Shown here: in pieces, positions 44,501 to 59,500 of the stretch | Layout: the number at the start of each line of letters is the position of its first letter | Numbering within the stretch: position 1 is the first letter of the stretch | NCBI RefSeq assembly: GCF_022965805.1 | Contig: NC_133110.1 | Span: 33,480,317 to 33,544,316, forward strand | From: Primulina eburnea | Lineage: Eukaryota; Streptophyta; Magnoliopsida; Lamiales; Gesneriaceae | Length of the DNA: 64,000 nucleotides | Reading direction: 5' to 3' | Position numbers and translations under genes: made by a program | The notes under the pieces: generated by a model | Told to the model about the DNA's origin: nothing | Database searches by the model: none | What the model saw: only the letters and a program-made list of their open reading frames with translations

Positions 44501-47500
44501 AACAATCACAATCATAAATCATCTCCAATAATTCAATGAATCATGAACCCAACTTAACCCTCAATACTCCAAACCCTTATAAACTCCAAGAATAGTAAGT
44601 TCTTACCTTGAAGTTTGAAGATTTAGGTAGGAACAACTAAGAAATATGCTATGATCCTTAAATTTGGAGTGAAGAATTGAAGGGAAGAAAACTTGAGGGA
44701 GGAAGTGTTTGATCGAACAAGGAGAAGAGAGAATAAGAATATGCCCTATCCAAGGCAATATATAAACCTTTTATTGCGTAAAAACGTGTTTTTAATTTTT
44801 ATACAGAGTGCTGGGCGCATATGCGCGACTTTCTGGGCGCACATGCGCGACCTGTACTGCCCACCGGGCGCATATGCGCGGGTTCTGGCACATATGCGCG
44901 CTGTATTCTGCCAAAAACTCATTTTTAAATTCAGAATTAGAAAAGTGGTCAACATGAAAGTTGTAGCCCTATGTGTTTTCTTGTGTCTCCCAAAATTTCA
45001 GGTCATTTGGATGTCTGAGTAAAAAGTTATGCCCATTCTCCCAACATGTGTCAGTGCAGGAACAACGAAACACACGACACACTTCGGGCCGCTTTTGGCT
45101 CGTCTTCCCTTAGGATTTGAACAAAACTCAAAATAAGAAAGTTATAGCCTTATATCTTATCTTTCTAATGGAAGCGGCCTCACATCAATTGGATCAATAT
45201 ACAAAACATTATACTAAAAACTACAACTACTGCCACGTTTGTCATACCATTTCTGCACTTCCATTTTCTATTTGGCTCAAGTCAACTTTCTATTCTACCC
45301 ATTCATTTCCATAATCATCACCAACTATGAACATAATATTAAAACAATAACTATTTCAATAAAGATATCCATAACCAGTAACCATTCAACATAATCTCAA
45401 CCAGTAGAGCATAAAACGTGATCATAACAATAATAAACCATAAGGATTAACATAATAAAAGGTTGGGCTATTACAATCTCCCCTCCTTATAAAAATTTCG
45501 TCCCCGAAATTTGCTTACCGTCGAATAAATTGGGATAACGATGTTTCATTTCTTCCTCGGGTTTCCAAGTCGCCTCTTCAATCATATGATTCCGCCATAA
45601 AACTTTTACTATACCAATCTCTTTGTTTCTTAATACTTTTACCTTGCGATCAAGAATTTGAATCGTTACTTCTTCGTAGCTTAGGTTAGGTAAAAGATCT
45701 AATGATTCATGTCGAAGAATATGAGATGGATTGGGAAGATATTTGCGTAGCATAGACACATGAAAGACATTGTGCATTCGATCCAAGTCTGGTGGCAATG
45801 CAAGACGATAGGCTCGGTCTCCAATCTTGTCAAGAATTTCAAACGGCCCAATGTATCGAGGACTTAGTTTACCTTTCTTGCCAAATCGCATAACTCCCTT
45901 GAGAGGAGCTATTTTAATAAACACGTGATCACCAACCTCGAATGCCAATGGCCGTCGTCGTACATCAGCGTAACTTTTCTGTCTAGACTGAGCGGTCTTC
46001 ATTCTTTCTTGGATCAATGCCACAACATCTGCTGTTTGTTGAACCAATTCTGGGCCCAACATCTTCCTTTCACCTATCTCTTCCCAGTACAATGGAGATC
46101 GGCACTTTCTTCCATATAAAGCCTCGTAGGGTGCCATGCCGATTGAAGACTGGTAGCTGTTATTATACGTGAATTCCACCAAAGTTAACTTAGAATCCCA
46201 ACTTCCCGTGAAATCAATCGTACATGCTCGTAACATATCTTCAAGAATTTGAATCACCCTATCTGACTGCCCATCACTTTGAGGATGATATGCTGTGCTA
46301 AAAGCCAACTTTGTGCCCAAGGCTCTATGCAAACTTTTCCAGAATTCAGAAGTAAACCTCGGGTCACGATCATATACAATTGATACAGAGATTCCATGAA
46401 GTCTTACAATCTCAGCCACATAGACTTCAGCATACTGGTTCATTGTAAACGTCGTTTTGACCGGCAGAAAATGAGCCGACTTGGTTAACCTATCAACAAT
46501 TACCCAGATGGAGTTGTAACCCTTTGGTGTTCTTGGAAGTCCTATTACGAAGTCCATGGTGATATGCTCCCATTTCCACTGAGGTATTGGGAGAGATTGC
46601 AAAGTTCCAGCAGGTCTTTGATGTTCAATCTTAACCTGCTGACAGGTTAGACATTCAGAAATAAATAACATGATATCTTTCTTCATACCTGGCCACCAAT
46701 AGAGATGTCGAAGATCATGATACATTTTGGTACTGCCAGGATGAACTGAATATGGCGCTGTATGAGCTTCAATAAGTATATCTTTCCGAATGTCATCACC
46801 CCTAGGAACACAAATTCTACCTCGAAAGGTTAATAAACCATCACGATTCAAACCAAATTCAGAAACTCCTGTTAAATCATTTTTATTCTTCAATTCTAAT
46901 AACTGAATATCCAATTGTTGCTCCTTTAGAATACGATCAATCAAAGTACAGCGAAGAACTAGTGCAGATAACTGATCTACTGTACCTGGAGATACCATAG
47001 TTATTTCGTTCCTTTGCAAATCGAATAATAACGGTTTCTGAATCATGGAACCTAATAGATAACTGGATTTACGGCTTAAAGCATCTGCAACGACATTAGC
47101 TTTTCCAGGATGATAGCTAATGGTGCAATCATAGTCTTTTACCAGTTCCAACCACCTCCGCTGTCTCATATTTAATTCTTTCTGCGAAAACAGATAACTC
47201 AAACTTTTATGATCTGTAAAAATTTCACACTTCTCACCATATAAATAATGCCGCCATATCTTCAAGGCGAATACTACAGCTGCCAATTCCAAATCATGCG
47301 TGGGATAATTCTTCTCGTATTCTTTTAGCTGACGAGAAGCATAAGCGATTACTTTCCCACGTTGCATCAACACCGCACCTAATCCCTGCTTTGAAGCATC
47401 TGTATACACAACAAAATCCTGAGTGCCACAGGGAAGTACTAATACAGGGGCAGAAGTTAACTTATCTTTCAAGGTTTGGAAAGCTTGTTGGCATTCAATG

Positions 47501-50500
47501 GTCCATTCAAACTTGGTAGTTTTTCGTGTCAAACTTGTCAATGGCAATGCTATTTTCGAGAAGTCTGCTATGAATCGCCTGTAATACCCTGCCAAGCCAA
47601 GGAAACTTCGTACCTCTGAAACTGTCTTTGGAATAGACCATTGTTTAATAGATTCAATCTTGGACGGATCGACTGCTATTCCTTCTTTTGACACGATGTG
47701 GCCCAAAAACGCCACTTGCTCTAACCAAAACTCACATTTCTTTAACTTCGCATATAATTGCTTCTCTCTCAATGTCTTTAATACGATCCTCAAATGCTCC
47801 CTATGCAGTTCTCGTGTCTTTGAATATATCAGAATGTCGTCAATAAATACAATCACAAAAGCATCCAAATACGGCTTAAAGACACGATTCATCAAATCCA
47901 TAAACACTGAAGGAGCATTAGTTAATCCAAACGACATCACCAAAAATTCATAATGGCCATACCTCGTTCTAAAAGCAGTCTTGGGTATGTCCTCCGTTCT
48001 CACTTTCAATTGATGATATCCGGATCGAAGATCGATTTTTGAAAATACAGTGGCCCCTTGCAATTGATCAAAAAGATCGTCGATTCGAGGTAAATGATAT
48101 TTATTTTTAATAGTTACCTTGTTGAGTTCACGATAATCAATGCATAACCTCAACGATCCATCTTTCTTTTTCACGAACAAAACCGGGGCTCCCCATGGGG
48201 AGGAACTAGGACGGATAAACCCTTTATCTAATAGCTCCTGTAATTGATTCTTCAATTCTTTCATTTCAGTTGGAGCCATTCTGTATGGAGCTTTAGAAAT
48301 TGGGGATGTACCTGGACTCAATTCAATAACAAACTCTACCTCTCGATCAGGAGGTAAGCCAGGCACATCATCAGCAAATACATCAGGATAATCCTGAACC
48401 ACGTCAATATCCTGAATTTGCAAATTACTATCCCTATTCACATCTGATACTAAGGCAAGAAAACCAGTACAACCCTTATTCAATAATTTCGTAGCTTGGA
48501 GACAAGAAATAAGGGAAATACTTAACGAGGAACCTAGCCCAATAAATTCATCACCCTCATGACCATCAGTTACCAACCTCACGGTCTTTTCCACACAGTT
48601 GATCACACCATGATAAGCGTATAACCAATCCATACCCAAAATAACATCGAAAGCAACCATTGGAATTACAATAAAATCAGCATACAACAATCTCGAACCT
48701 ATCTGTAATGGACATGCATTAAGAATACTTGTAGGACAAATCTCATCACCAGAAGGCAACATAATATTGAATTGTAAAGGCATGATAGTAGGCTCACGAG
48801 ATAAGGAATGCATGAATACTTCAGACATAAAGGAATGAGTTGCACCAGTATCAATCAATGTAAGTGCTTCCTTGCCAGATATTAGAATATTACCTGATAT
48901 GACTGAAGAATCAGGATTGGCTCCTTTTTTTGTCATCGTAAAGATTCTACCTCGAACTTTTCCTTTATCAGAGGATAGAGGACACTTTTGTGCCGTATGC
49001 CCCATTTCTTTACATCGATAACATCGGCCACTTCCCACTAAGCACTCACCCTTGTGTGGCTTTCCACACTTAGGACATAATGGTCGCTCCGTATCTGAAG
49101 AAAGCGCAGAAGGTTTATTGCGTTGTTCCATTTTACCTTTTCCTTCGTGACCACCTCGAGCACTAGTACTTGCCCCTTGCCCTCTCGCTTGGAAAGCTTG
49201 CCTTCTTAATTGCCGCTCCTTTTCAATTTCTTGTTCATCGTGCTCGGCAAGTAAGGCTCTTTCAACAATGTCTTGATAAGTGATCACCTTGGCCATATGA
49301 ACATCCCTTCGAATTTCTGGTTTCAACCCACGAAGGAAGTGTTCTCCTTTGTCTTTATCATTTTCAGCAATAAATGGAACAAACACGCATCCTTCTTCAA
49401 ATTTCAATGTATATTCAGCAACAGACAAGGAGTCTTGCCTCAACTCAAGAAATTCTTTGACCTTCTTTGCTTTAACTTCTCTTGAAAAGTACTTGGCATA
49501 AAATAACTCTTTGAACTCTTCCCATTTTAACTCGCGAACATTGACAGTCACTTTCGTAGCTTCCCACCAGATGCGAGCAGCTTTCACTAGCATAAACACA
49601 TAACAGCTCACTCTATCTCGATCAGTGAACTTCAGATAGTCAAATATAGCCTCCAAAGATTTAACCCATTCCAAAGCTACGAGTGGATCGGCACCACCGA
49701 CAAATTCGGGAGGGTTCATACGCCTGAACAATTCATAGGAACTACCTTCGGTGCTTTCCACTCTAATCTGTCCTCTTCCTTGACCATGACCTTGGGTTGA
49801 GGTATGCAGGCTCAACAAATGTTGAATTTGTTCACCATGAACTTTCGCCTGTTCTTGTATTAATTTACTGAATTCATCTACAACGTTGGTAGTCCTATCA
49901 GTAGTAGGGGTCCTATCATCCCCTTCAGTAACCTTTCGTTTAGGAGGCATTTCCTACATGTAAGCTCACTTTAACATAGATATGAAGAAAATACATAAAT
50001 AACAATGGAATATGATCAACTCTCAATGTTAAAATCAATAGATGCAGGATCGAAAACATACCGGATTGTCCTAGGTAGAAGAAGTCATATACGGTCCAAG
50101 AAATTTCGCTCTGATACCAATTGAAACAACCCACTCCCATGACAATAACATTAACTAATTACCATATGCGGAAGCTTTAGCATTTAAAAGGGAAAGAACA
50201 ATATATCCTTTACATCATAAACATAATCTATACTAATATATATGAACATTCACAAAATATCCTCCAACACATAACTACAAGCCAACACATTCAACCAAAT
50301 ACATGATGTTTGTAAAACTTTATATATGTTCACTCCTCCCTAAAAAAAGACATGATAGAAAATCTTTCCCTTGGCCTCTTATATGACTTCCCCCGCCTTG
50401 AACAATCTATTTCAGTCCTTTTTATCACCTGCATCACATGACATAACTGGAATGAGAATAATCTCAGTTAGTAAGAAGCTGTACATATCAATTACATATA

Positions 50501-53500
50501 CATAGCTTGGCTTAGATCATGGCTGTGGCAATGGCGGTAAAGAATGAATCATAAATCTCCAATCAATTTAAAGGGTATAATATCATGAATTAAAGGAAGG
50601 AAATGACAGTACTGTGACCTGTGACCTGTGGCAAGTATCTCTTTGATATAAATATCAATACTGTGAGAGATACTTTAGAATCATGTGATTGGCCAATGAC
50701 ATGCATGAATTACTATCATTCCTTGACTTTAATCGTAGGAAAGTTCATTGAGACAATAGAACAAACACTTGGTAAGCACAATATAATCTTAGCTCCCTTG
50801 ACAATGAATTCAATGAAAATCTTTGAACAATGAATATATAACAACTTATGTATCAAGAGCATATCAATGGAGGGAGCTATATATCAATAAACATGGCTTG
50901 GATACATATATTCATCATGTGAGCACAAGAGAAAAGCTTCTACTTACACTCCACAATCACTATGATGGCTATGATGAGTTTGAATGAATCCTACAACAAT
51001 AGTAACAATCACAATCATAAATCATCTCCAATAATTCAATGAATCATGAACCCAACTTAACCCTCAATACTCCAAACCCTTATAAACTCCAAGAATAGTA
51101 AGTTCTTACCTTGAAGTTTGAAGATTTAGGTAGGAACAACTAAGAAATATGCTATGATCCTTAAATTTGGAGTGAAGAATTGAAGGGAAGAAAACTTGAG
51201 GGAGGAAGGGTTTGATCGAACAAGGAGAAGAGAGAATAAGAATATGCCCTATCCAAGGCAATATATAAACCTTTTATTGCGTAAAAACGTGTTTTTAATT
51301 TTTATACAGAGTGCTGGGCGCACATGCACGACTTTCTGGGCGCACATGCGCGACCTGTATTGCCCACCGGGCGCATATGCGCGGGTTCTGGCACATATGC
51401 GCGCTGTATTCTGCCAAAAACTCATTTTTAAATTCAGAATTAGAAAAGTGGTCAACATGAAAGTTGTAGCCCTATGTGTTTTCTTGTGTCTCCCAAAATT
51501 TCAGGTCATTTGGATGTCTGAGTAAAAAGTTATGCCCATTCTCCCAACATGTGTCAGTGCAGGAACAACGAAACACACGACACACTTCGGGCCGCTTTTG
51601 GCTCGTCTTCCCTTAGGATTTGAACAAAACTCAAAATAAGAAAGTTATAGCCTTATATCTTATCTTTCTAATGGAAGCGGCCTCACATCAATTGGATCAA
51701 TATACAAAACATTATACTAAAAACCACAACTACTGCCACATTTGTCATACCATTTCTGCACTTCCATTTTCTATTTGGCTCAAGTCAAATTTCTATTCTA
51801 CCCATTCATTTCCATAATCATCACCAACTATGAACATAATATTAAAACAATAACCATTTCAATAAAGATATCCATAACCAGTAACCATTCAACATAATCT
51901 CAAACAGTAAAGCATAAAACGTGATCATAACAATAATAAACCATAAGGATTAACATAATAAAAGGTTGGGCTATTACAGGAACACACTATTTAGTCGTGG
52001 ACTTAATAGAAGGATTTCTTTGAAGAAAGTTCGTAGGGAATCATCAAGAGCAGGATCTGTAATACCGGATCGGTTGGTGTCCACGTGATTAATTCACAAA
52101 GGTATAATTTCTAACATCCTATGCATGTTGACTATGAAAAATCATACGAGCGCCCAAAGCAAAATATATTTTGATTGTCAAAATAAATAAATTTTTAAAA
52201 CTTCCGCTGTGTTTGGGCGTGTAGAAAACCGAGATCCAACAATGGTATCAGAGCATGGTTTTTCTAAATCGTATGGTTTTGATATTGAATAATTTTTTTT
52301 TCCTAACCACACAAGAAAATTTTTCAGAAAATTTAGCACCACGAAAATTTATTTATTTTTCCAGATTTTCGAAATAAAAAAAGAAATTAATCTGCCCGGA
52401 ACTGTTCCGGGCAGTCGTGTGCGCAGGGACGCGAACGGCAGCGCGCAGCGTGCGCGCGCGGCGTCGGACTCCCGCGCGCAGCACAACAGAGCGCTGCGCT
52501 CGCGCGGCGTAGGACGCCCGCGCGCAGCACGGCAGCGCGCGAGCGCGCGGCGTGGGGACGGCAGCGCGCAGCGCGCACGGCGTCCTGCCCGCCAGCGCGC
52601 CTGTGCGCGCCCTGCGCGCACAGGGGCTGCCGCCACTGCCCGAAACGTTCGGGCAGCGAGCGAGCAGCGCGGGCGGCTGCCCGGGATCGTCTCGGGAAGC
52701 GTGCTGGATGATGGGCCTGAATTGTTTGGGCCTAGAGTGCAATTTTCTGATTTTTCAAATTTTTGGGTAAAATTGATATTTTTGGAAAATTGGTTCAATT
52801 TTTATTTTGGAAATTAATTTTTGGAAAATTAATAATTTTCTTGTGAAATAAATAATTAGAATATGATTTTAATTATTTATGGTAAAAATGAGTTTTTTCA
52901 AGAAATCAATTATTATTGATTTAATTGAAAATTAAATAAAGGAGTTTATTTAATTTATTAAATCTTTTAATAATTGTGGTGGTTAGTGATAAAATTATTA
53001 GATATATGATTTATCAATTAATTAAATTGTTTAATTAAATTGATGTTAATATTTGATATTAAATGCATGAAGGATGATCGAGAGCCTTGACCAATGTGTT
53101 AGGTGTATGTTAGGATATTTTACTGTTTTATTCGTTTTTAATATTTGATATTATTAAAATGGGCCTGGTTTATGGCCCGTTCCCACCCCATGAGATGTAT
53201 CCCTTATGTGCCATGGCTATTTAAATGTAATATTAGAAATAGTTGGAGATCAAGACTGGAAGATGGTGGACCCGATGAACGAGATGAAGACATGTAAAAT
53301 ATTGGAAGCTCTTGTAATAGTTGCATTTGCATCCCTGCATTCACCTAGGTTTTGGACCTGGATCCATGTCTGGCTCACATGGATCTAATAGTGTTGGCGA
53401 TCGATCATCCTTATTTATTGTTGAATGTCATATTATGATATATGTGATATATAGTAGTATGCATGTATGTATATTATTATATAATATAGTTGTATGAATC

Positions 53501-56500
53501 CGGCAAACATACAAACTCGTGGCACGCGATTTTTAAATTAAAATGATGAGACAATTTTTAAAATTAAAATCCCTCATTTTGAATAAGATTCAAAATTTAT
53601 ATCAAACCGAAAAAGTAAAAATTAAAGGAGTTTAATTTTTCCTTGCCTTCCATCAACCGTGGTTGCATGTTGATCGCTACCCGCGGACAGTGTCTGGCTC
53701 ATATTATTGGAGAGGCCTGTACGCCGGAAAGCTGTGACTTCCACCGGACATATGATGTGAATTGAGTGGAAATCCCATGACTTCGGCTCATATTATTGGG
53801 GGAACTCATGGCGACCATCTACTACAATTCAATATTGATGGGTTGGTTTGACACGCGAAAATAAACGACGTCATATTATTGGGTCCTTATTAAACGTGAG
53901 GCAAAACACGCGGAGGTTGCATAGGGATGCAATTGGACTCTACCTTTTAGAAATTATAATTGGCTGATATTATTCGGGATTATAATGGGCTAATTGGACT
54001 CTACGTGCCTACTAAGGAAATACGATTTCTCTTTTTCATCAGAGGGTGGTGGAAATGTCAAAATAGTAGGAGGGTAATTTATAAAATGAAATCCATATTT
54101 TATATCTTAAAATTATTTTAAAATAATCAGCAACAATTATTCTGTTTCCATATCAGTATATTTTTCGATTTCGTCACATAATCCAATTTTGTTATTAACA
54201 AGCTAACCGAATCTAATTTTCAAGACTGGTTGGGAAAATTGTTCTGAATTCGGAGAAAATGGCATACACACTAATGTCAGTCCTGCTGAACTGACAAAGC
54301 ATGCAAGATGGTAGGACCATAGTATGCAAGCTAAAGTGTAACATGCTCGCTTTTACGTCAAATGAACTGTAGGGACAGTTTGAGGAAATTTTAAATGCTG
54401 CTCACATTCGAATACACATGCAAGAGTTGCATGGTGCATGAAACTTGTACAGTGATGCACACCACTTTTAAAAGCTCATGACTACACTAATGCAAGATGG
54501 GGCTTTGATCCATGAGCGTGGTGTACATATGATTGGGTTTAATGAGAAAGTGGTGAGCCTGAAATAGGTGATTCCTAACAAGTTACTTCATGACATCAAT
54601 TTGTTGTCATTCTCTTTCTCATTTGACGGGGTTATGGTGAACTTCAATTTGAATAAGATAGATGATAGCCTTGAAGAGCTAGTCAATACGCTTATAACTT
54701 ATGAGATCACCATAAAACTGGGAATTGTTGTTTTTCTAATGGGCCTCTCGTCAGACGAAAAATCGCCCACAAGGTAAGGGAAAGAAATGTTCCGTCCCTC
54801 ACAAGAAAAGCAATCCCAATAAGAAGCAAACTCTGAAAGACACTTAAAAGGCCTACAAAGCTCGATAAGTTAGAACATATTTATTTCACTGCAAGAAGTC
54901 CGGACATAAGAAATTATATGCGCCAGAAATGTTCTGCAAATGATAAGTGAATGTCAAAGTAAACATTATTTCAACAGCAAACAAAAGAAAGTTAGATGAT
55001 CCAAATCCCACACAAATATGGCACGCTAAACTATGTCATATTTCTCAAAGAAGGATGCACAAACCAGTGGGAGAAGGCATGTTTGACTTGTCAAACATAA
55101 ATTCTCTACATACATGTAAATCCTGTCTAAAAGAAAAAATGACAAAGACTCCATTCGATGGAAACGTGGAACGTGCACATGGTCTACTGGATTTGATCCA
55201 CACAGACATTTGTGGCCCGCTAAGTGTTAGCACAAAATATAGGCAATCCTACTTCATTACCTTTACTGATGACCATTTGAGGTTTGGGTATGTTTATTTG
55301 ATGAAACACAAATCTGAAGCGTTTGAAAAGTTCAAAGAATTCAGATTTGAAGTAGAAAATCAGCTAGAAAGAAGTATTATGGCACTTCGATCTGATCGAG
55401 GTGGAGAATACTTAAATTCTGAATTTTTGGGTTATCTAAAAGAGAATGTGATTCTCTTACAGTGGACTCCATCAGCAACACCACAATTGAATGGTGTTTC
55501 TAAACATTGTAAGCGAACCTTGTTGGACATGGTTCGATCAATGATGAGATTCACTGAATTGCCTACATCGTTTTAGGGCTTTGCGCTTGAAACTGCGGCA
55601 ATGTTGTTGAATAATGTCTATACTAAAGCAGTGGATAAAACACTATATGAGATATGGATGGGTAAAACTCCCAAATATTCTTACATGAGAATATGGGGAT
55701 GTCTTGCTTACGTGAAGCAGACAGTGGGAGACAAATTGGATAGCAGATCCACTTTGTGCTACTTTGTAGGATATCCAAAGAATTCTGTTGGATATTATTT
55801 CTATCATCACAATGAAGCAAAATGTTTGTTTCAAGAAATGTCACCTTTTTGGAAAGGGAATTTCTATTAGATAGAAAATGCAATATGATAGAACTTGAAG
55901 AAATTCAAGATACTCTCTCAACTATAGTAGTTGAACCTAATCCCCAACAACCAGTAGTTGAAGTACAAGCTCCTAGAAGGTCTGATAAGATTATTAGACC
56001 ACCTGCAAGATATACGCTTCTTCATGAACAAAGCCATGATGAGCATTGTGTTGGATGTGATCCAATGAATTTCAAAGAGGCAATATCTGATACTGATTCA
56101 ACCAAATGGCTTGAAGCCATGCAGTCAAAAATGGACTCTATGTATTCAAACCAAGTCTGGACGTTGGTAGATCAACCTGAGAGAATCGTTCCTATAGGGT
56201 GCAAATGGATCTACAAAAGAAAGCTTGGGGCGAATGGGAAGGTAGTGACCTTCAAAGTAAGACTGCTTGGAAAAGATTATACTCAAAAGCAAGGAGTTGA
56301 CTATGAGGAAATTTTTTCACCAGTTGCTATGTTTAAAGTCCATTAGATTACTATTAGCCATAGCATCGTGGTATGACTATGAGATATGGCAAATGGATGT
56401 AAAGACTGCATTCCTCAATGGAGACATCAGGAAATTTATATGTCTCAACCTGAGGGATACAAATCAGTAGAAAGTGAGCATAAGGTATGCAAACTTCAGA

Positions 56501-59500
56501 GATCAATATATGGTCTCAAGCAGGAGTCAAGGAGTTGGAACCTCAGATTTGATAGCACTATCAAAGAGTTTGTTTTTGCTAAGAATCATGAGGAACTGTG
56601 CGTGTACAAGAAGGTTAGTGGGAGTGTAGTGACATTCCTAGTACTTTATGTTGATGATATCCTGCTCATTGGGAATGAAGTAGGATTATTGCAATCAACT
56701 AAAGTATGGTTGGCAAGTAAATTCTCCATGAAAGACTGGGTGATGCATCCTATGTATCGGGAATACAAATCTATAGAGATAGATCAAAGAGGATGCTCGG
56801 ACTCACCCAAGCCACCTATATCGATACCATTATAAAACGATTTTCTATGGAAGAGTCCAAGAGAAGATACTTACCAATGTGTCATGGTATTACTCTATCT
56901 AAAGCTACGTGTCCCAAAAATGATGAAGAGATAGAGATGATGACACGTATTCCATATGCATCAGCTATTGGTAGTATCATGTATGGTATGATATCGACAC
57001 GTCCTGATGTTGCTTACACGTTGAGTGTTACAAGCAGTTATCTGGCGAACCCTGATCCAATGCATTGGAAGACCGTGAAAGACATTCTTAAGTACTTGAG
57101 AAGGACTAAGAACTTGTTCATGGTCTATAGGGGTGGAGAATTAAAATTGGAAGGCTACACTGATTCTAGCTTCCAATGTGATGTAGATGATTCGAAATCG
57201 ACCTCTGGCTTTGAATTCATGCTATATGGTGCGGCTGTCTTTTGGAAAGGTTCCAAGCAAGACACCGTTGCGGATTCCACCACTGAAGCTGAATACATTG
57301 TTGCATCTGATGCAGCCAAAGAGGCAGTTTGGATGAGGAATTTTTCCCAAGAGTTGGGCTTTATTCCTAATAGAGTTGATCCAGTCCCGTCGTACTGTGA
57401 CAACACTGGTACCATTGCGCAAGCAAGGGAACCAAGGTCTCATCAGCGATCCAAACATGTACTGAGGAAGTTCCACATCATACGGGAGATTGTGGGAAGA
57501 GGAGACATATCAGTCGAAAGACTCCCTTTTGCAGATAATGTTGCTGATCCACTTACAAAGCCCTTGCCAGGACCATTGTTTGAAAAGCATCGCGAAGCAA
57601 TGGGATTAAGGGTAGTTGGCTCTAGGGCAAGTGGGAGATTGTTAGAGTAGATGCCCTGCAAGCCAACGGTTGGCTAGGGAATTTATTGACTCAAGTGAAA
57701 TAAACAATCTTTATTTTAATATAATTTAATTTTTTATGGTCTTGTTATACTTTATCTGTATACCCATGCATACAGCATAGATAAAGTCCTTGATTATGCT
57801 TTAATACAAATGAATCGTAATTCGATGTTGAAACTCATTTGTAAACACTGCATATTCTATATTCGTTCCTAGTCGATTTAGCCGCCTAAAACAGGGATAA
57901 AGGCCGCTTGAGCTCGAGACTAGCATGTGTGATGTTGTGTACTGCGTTTCTTAGTAAAGGCATAGAGATGTCCAAACATGCAGATGGGTAGTCATATGAT
58001 GATTATACCGAACAACCCTCCCTCGGACTTTCCAGTGGTTATCATTCATCGAGAGGATAAGTCCGTGGTTATGATTGTACACCATTAGTCCTTACGACCC
58101 GGGACAACACTGAGGCTCTATATGCTAGGGCTGTTGTAAGGACCGTGTATCGTATTATCGTAAATCCTGTGTGATTATCGGTAATTAATAAAATGGTCAT
58201 GTGATTATGTATATGATGTATATTATGACAATGAATTGAGAAATGAATATTGTATATGAATTGATGTTGTAAGAATTTGATTTGAGAAGCCGGACGCCAA
58301 AATAGTACAAAACCAATATTTTGTACAGAACATGTGGCGCCCGAGCGGTAGGAAATTACCGCCCGAGCGCCAAGGAAGAAAAGGTGAATGTTCGCGGACA
58401 GAACATACCGCGCCCGAGCGGTAATGTTTGACCGCCCGAGCGCGGTGTATTCGAAACTCGGGGACAGAATGTCTCGCGCTCGGGCGCGAGAATTCTACCG
58501 CCCGAGCGCGAGAGGCGGTGGGATAAGAATAAATTCTTCTCCTTCTTTCCTCCGTCAGATAATTTCAACAACTTCGAGAGGAAAGTTCGAGATTTCAAAA
58601 TTCTTCCGTCCGATTTGACTTTGAAACGCTGTCTAAACGCGAAACAAATTATATATTTGTAATCGTCGCGTCGAAGGCTTCTGACTGAGGTAATTTTCTT
58701 CGAGTTCCAGCAGCTTTAAATATCATAGTGCTGGAATAGCATGTATTTGAAGTTGAATTTCTGATATGTAGTAGAATAACCGACAAGAAACTAGTATTCG
58801 AAGTCGGAATTAAATTATGATATGATTATGATTTGATATGAATTTTTGAAGTTTCAATGATATTTGAAACTCATATTATTGATTTTGGAGTATGTTATTG
58901 ATTGAAATGAATATGTAATTGATGTAGATAAAGTGTATCTTCAAGCTACATCAATTGGAACGAAGAATTGAGGTATGTTGCGACCGGGTAACATACGACA
59001 GGTATCTGTATTATATGATATATGATTGGATTGATTGGATTGGAATACGTGTCTATGTGCCTATTTGATGATTTGATGTGGCATACATGACATTGAGATT
59101 TGAGTATCGATGTATAAAATAAATATTTTGTTAACACACATCATTTATGCATACATCGATACATGACATGCACGTTGAGCTATGATCCTTGGATACCCTG
59201 ATATGATTTGATTGGATTCCGGGGTTTGTGAACACAATGCTATGTTTGGTATTACATGACCCTTAAAACATAGACATTTGTGGCCCCATATGATTGGATA
59301 TGAGATGTGGGATTGACGACGCTTCGTCGACGTTGTCATATGTGTATTCCCATATCGGTCGGTGTGCCAGCTCGAGCATTGATTTGATTTGATAGCGATT
59401 CGATTGATTCTGACATGTGCTCAGTGGATGGGCATTTGACCCTATACCTCCACGACATACATGCATTGCATACCATATATCATTGTTTAGATACTTGTGG

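Larger units (their letters stand above)
43619..51978 (-). mobile_element. Complete Ty3/gypsy chromovirus (Tekay/Del-like), 8360 bp
   Basis: Two LTRs of identical length (1857 bp: 43619-45475 and 50122-51978) run TGTAATAGCCC to GGGTTGTTTCA on the minus strand. The target duplication GGAAC lies at 43614-43618 and 51979-51983, and the intact site GAGGAACACAC is seen in the partner LTR at ~61141. Primer site TGGTATCAGAGC (50107-50118, minus) and purine tract AAGGAGGGGAGAT (45476-45488, minus) are in place. About 17 differences between the LTRs by eye, roughly 99% identity, indicate recent insertion. One uninterrupted gag-pol frame. Confidence 0.97.

Noticed and set aside
52349..52817. Overlapping 130-149-codon frames rich in Arg/Ala/Gly on both strands
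   Set aside because: A direct consequence of GCGCGC composition in the copia leader. No protein family pattern.
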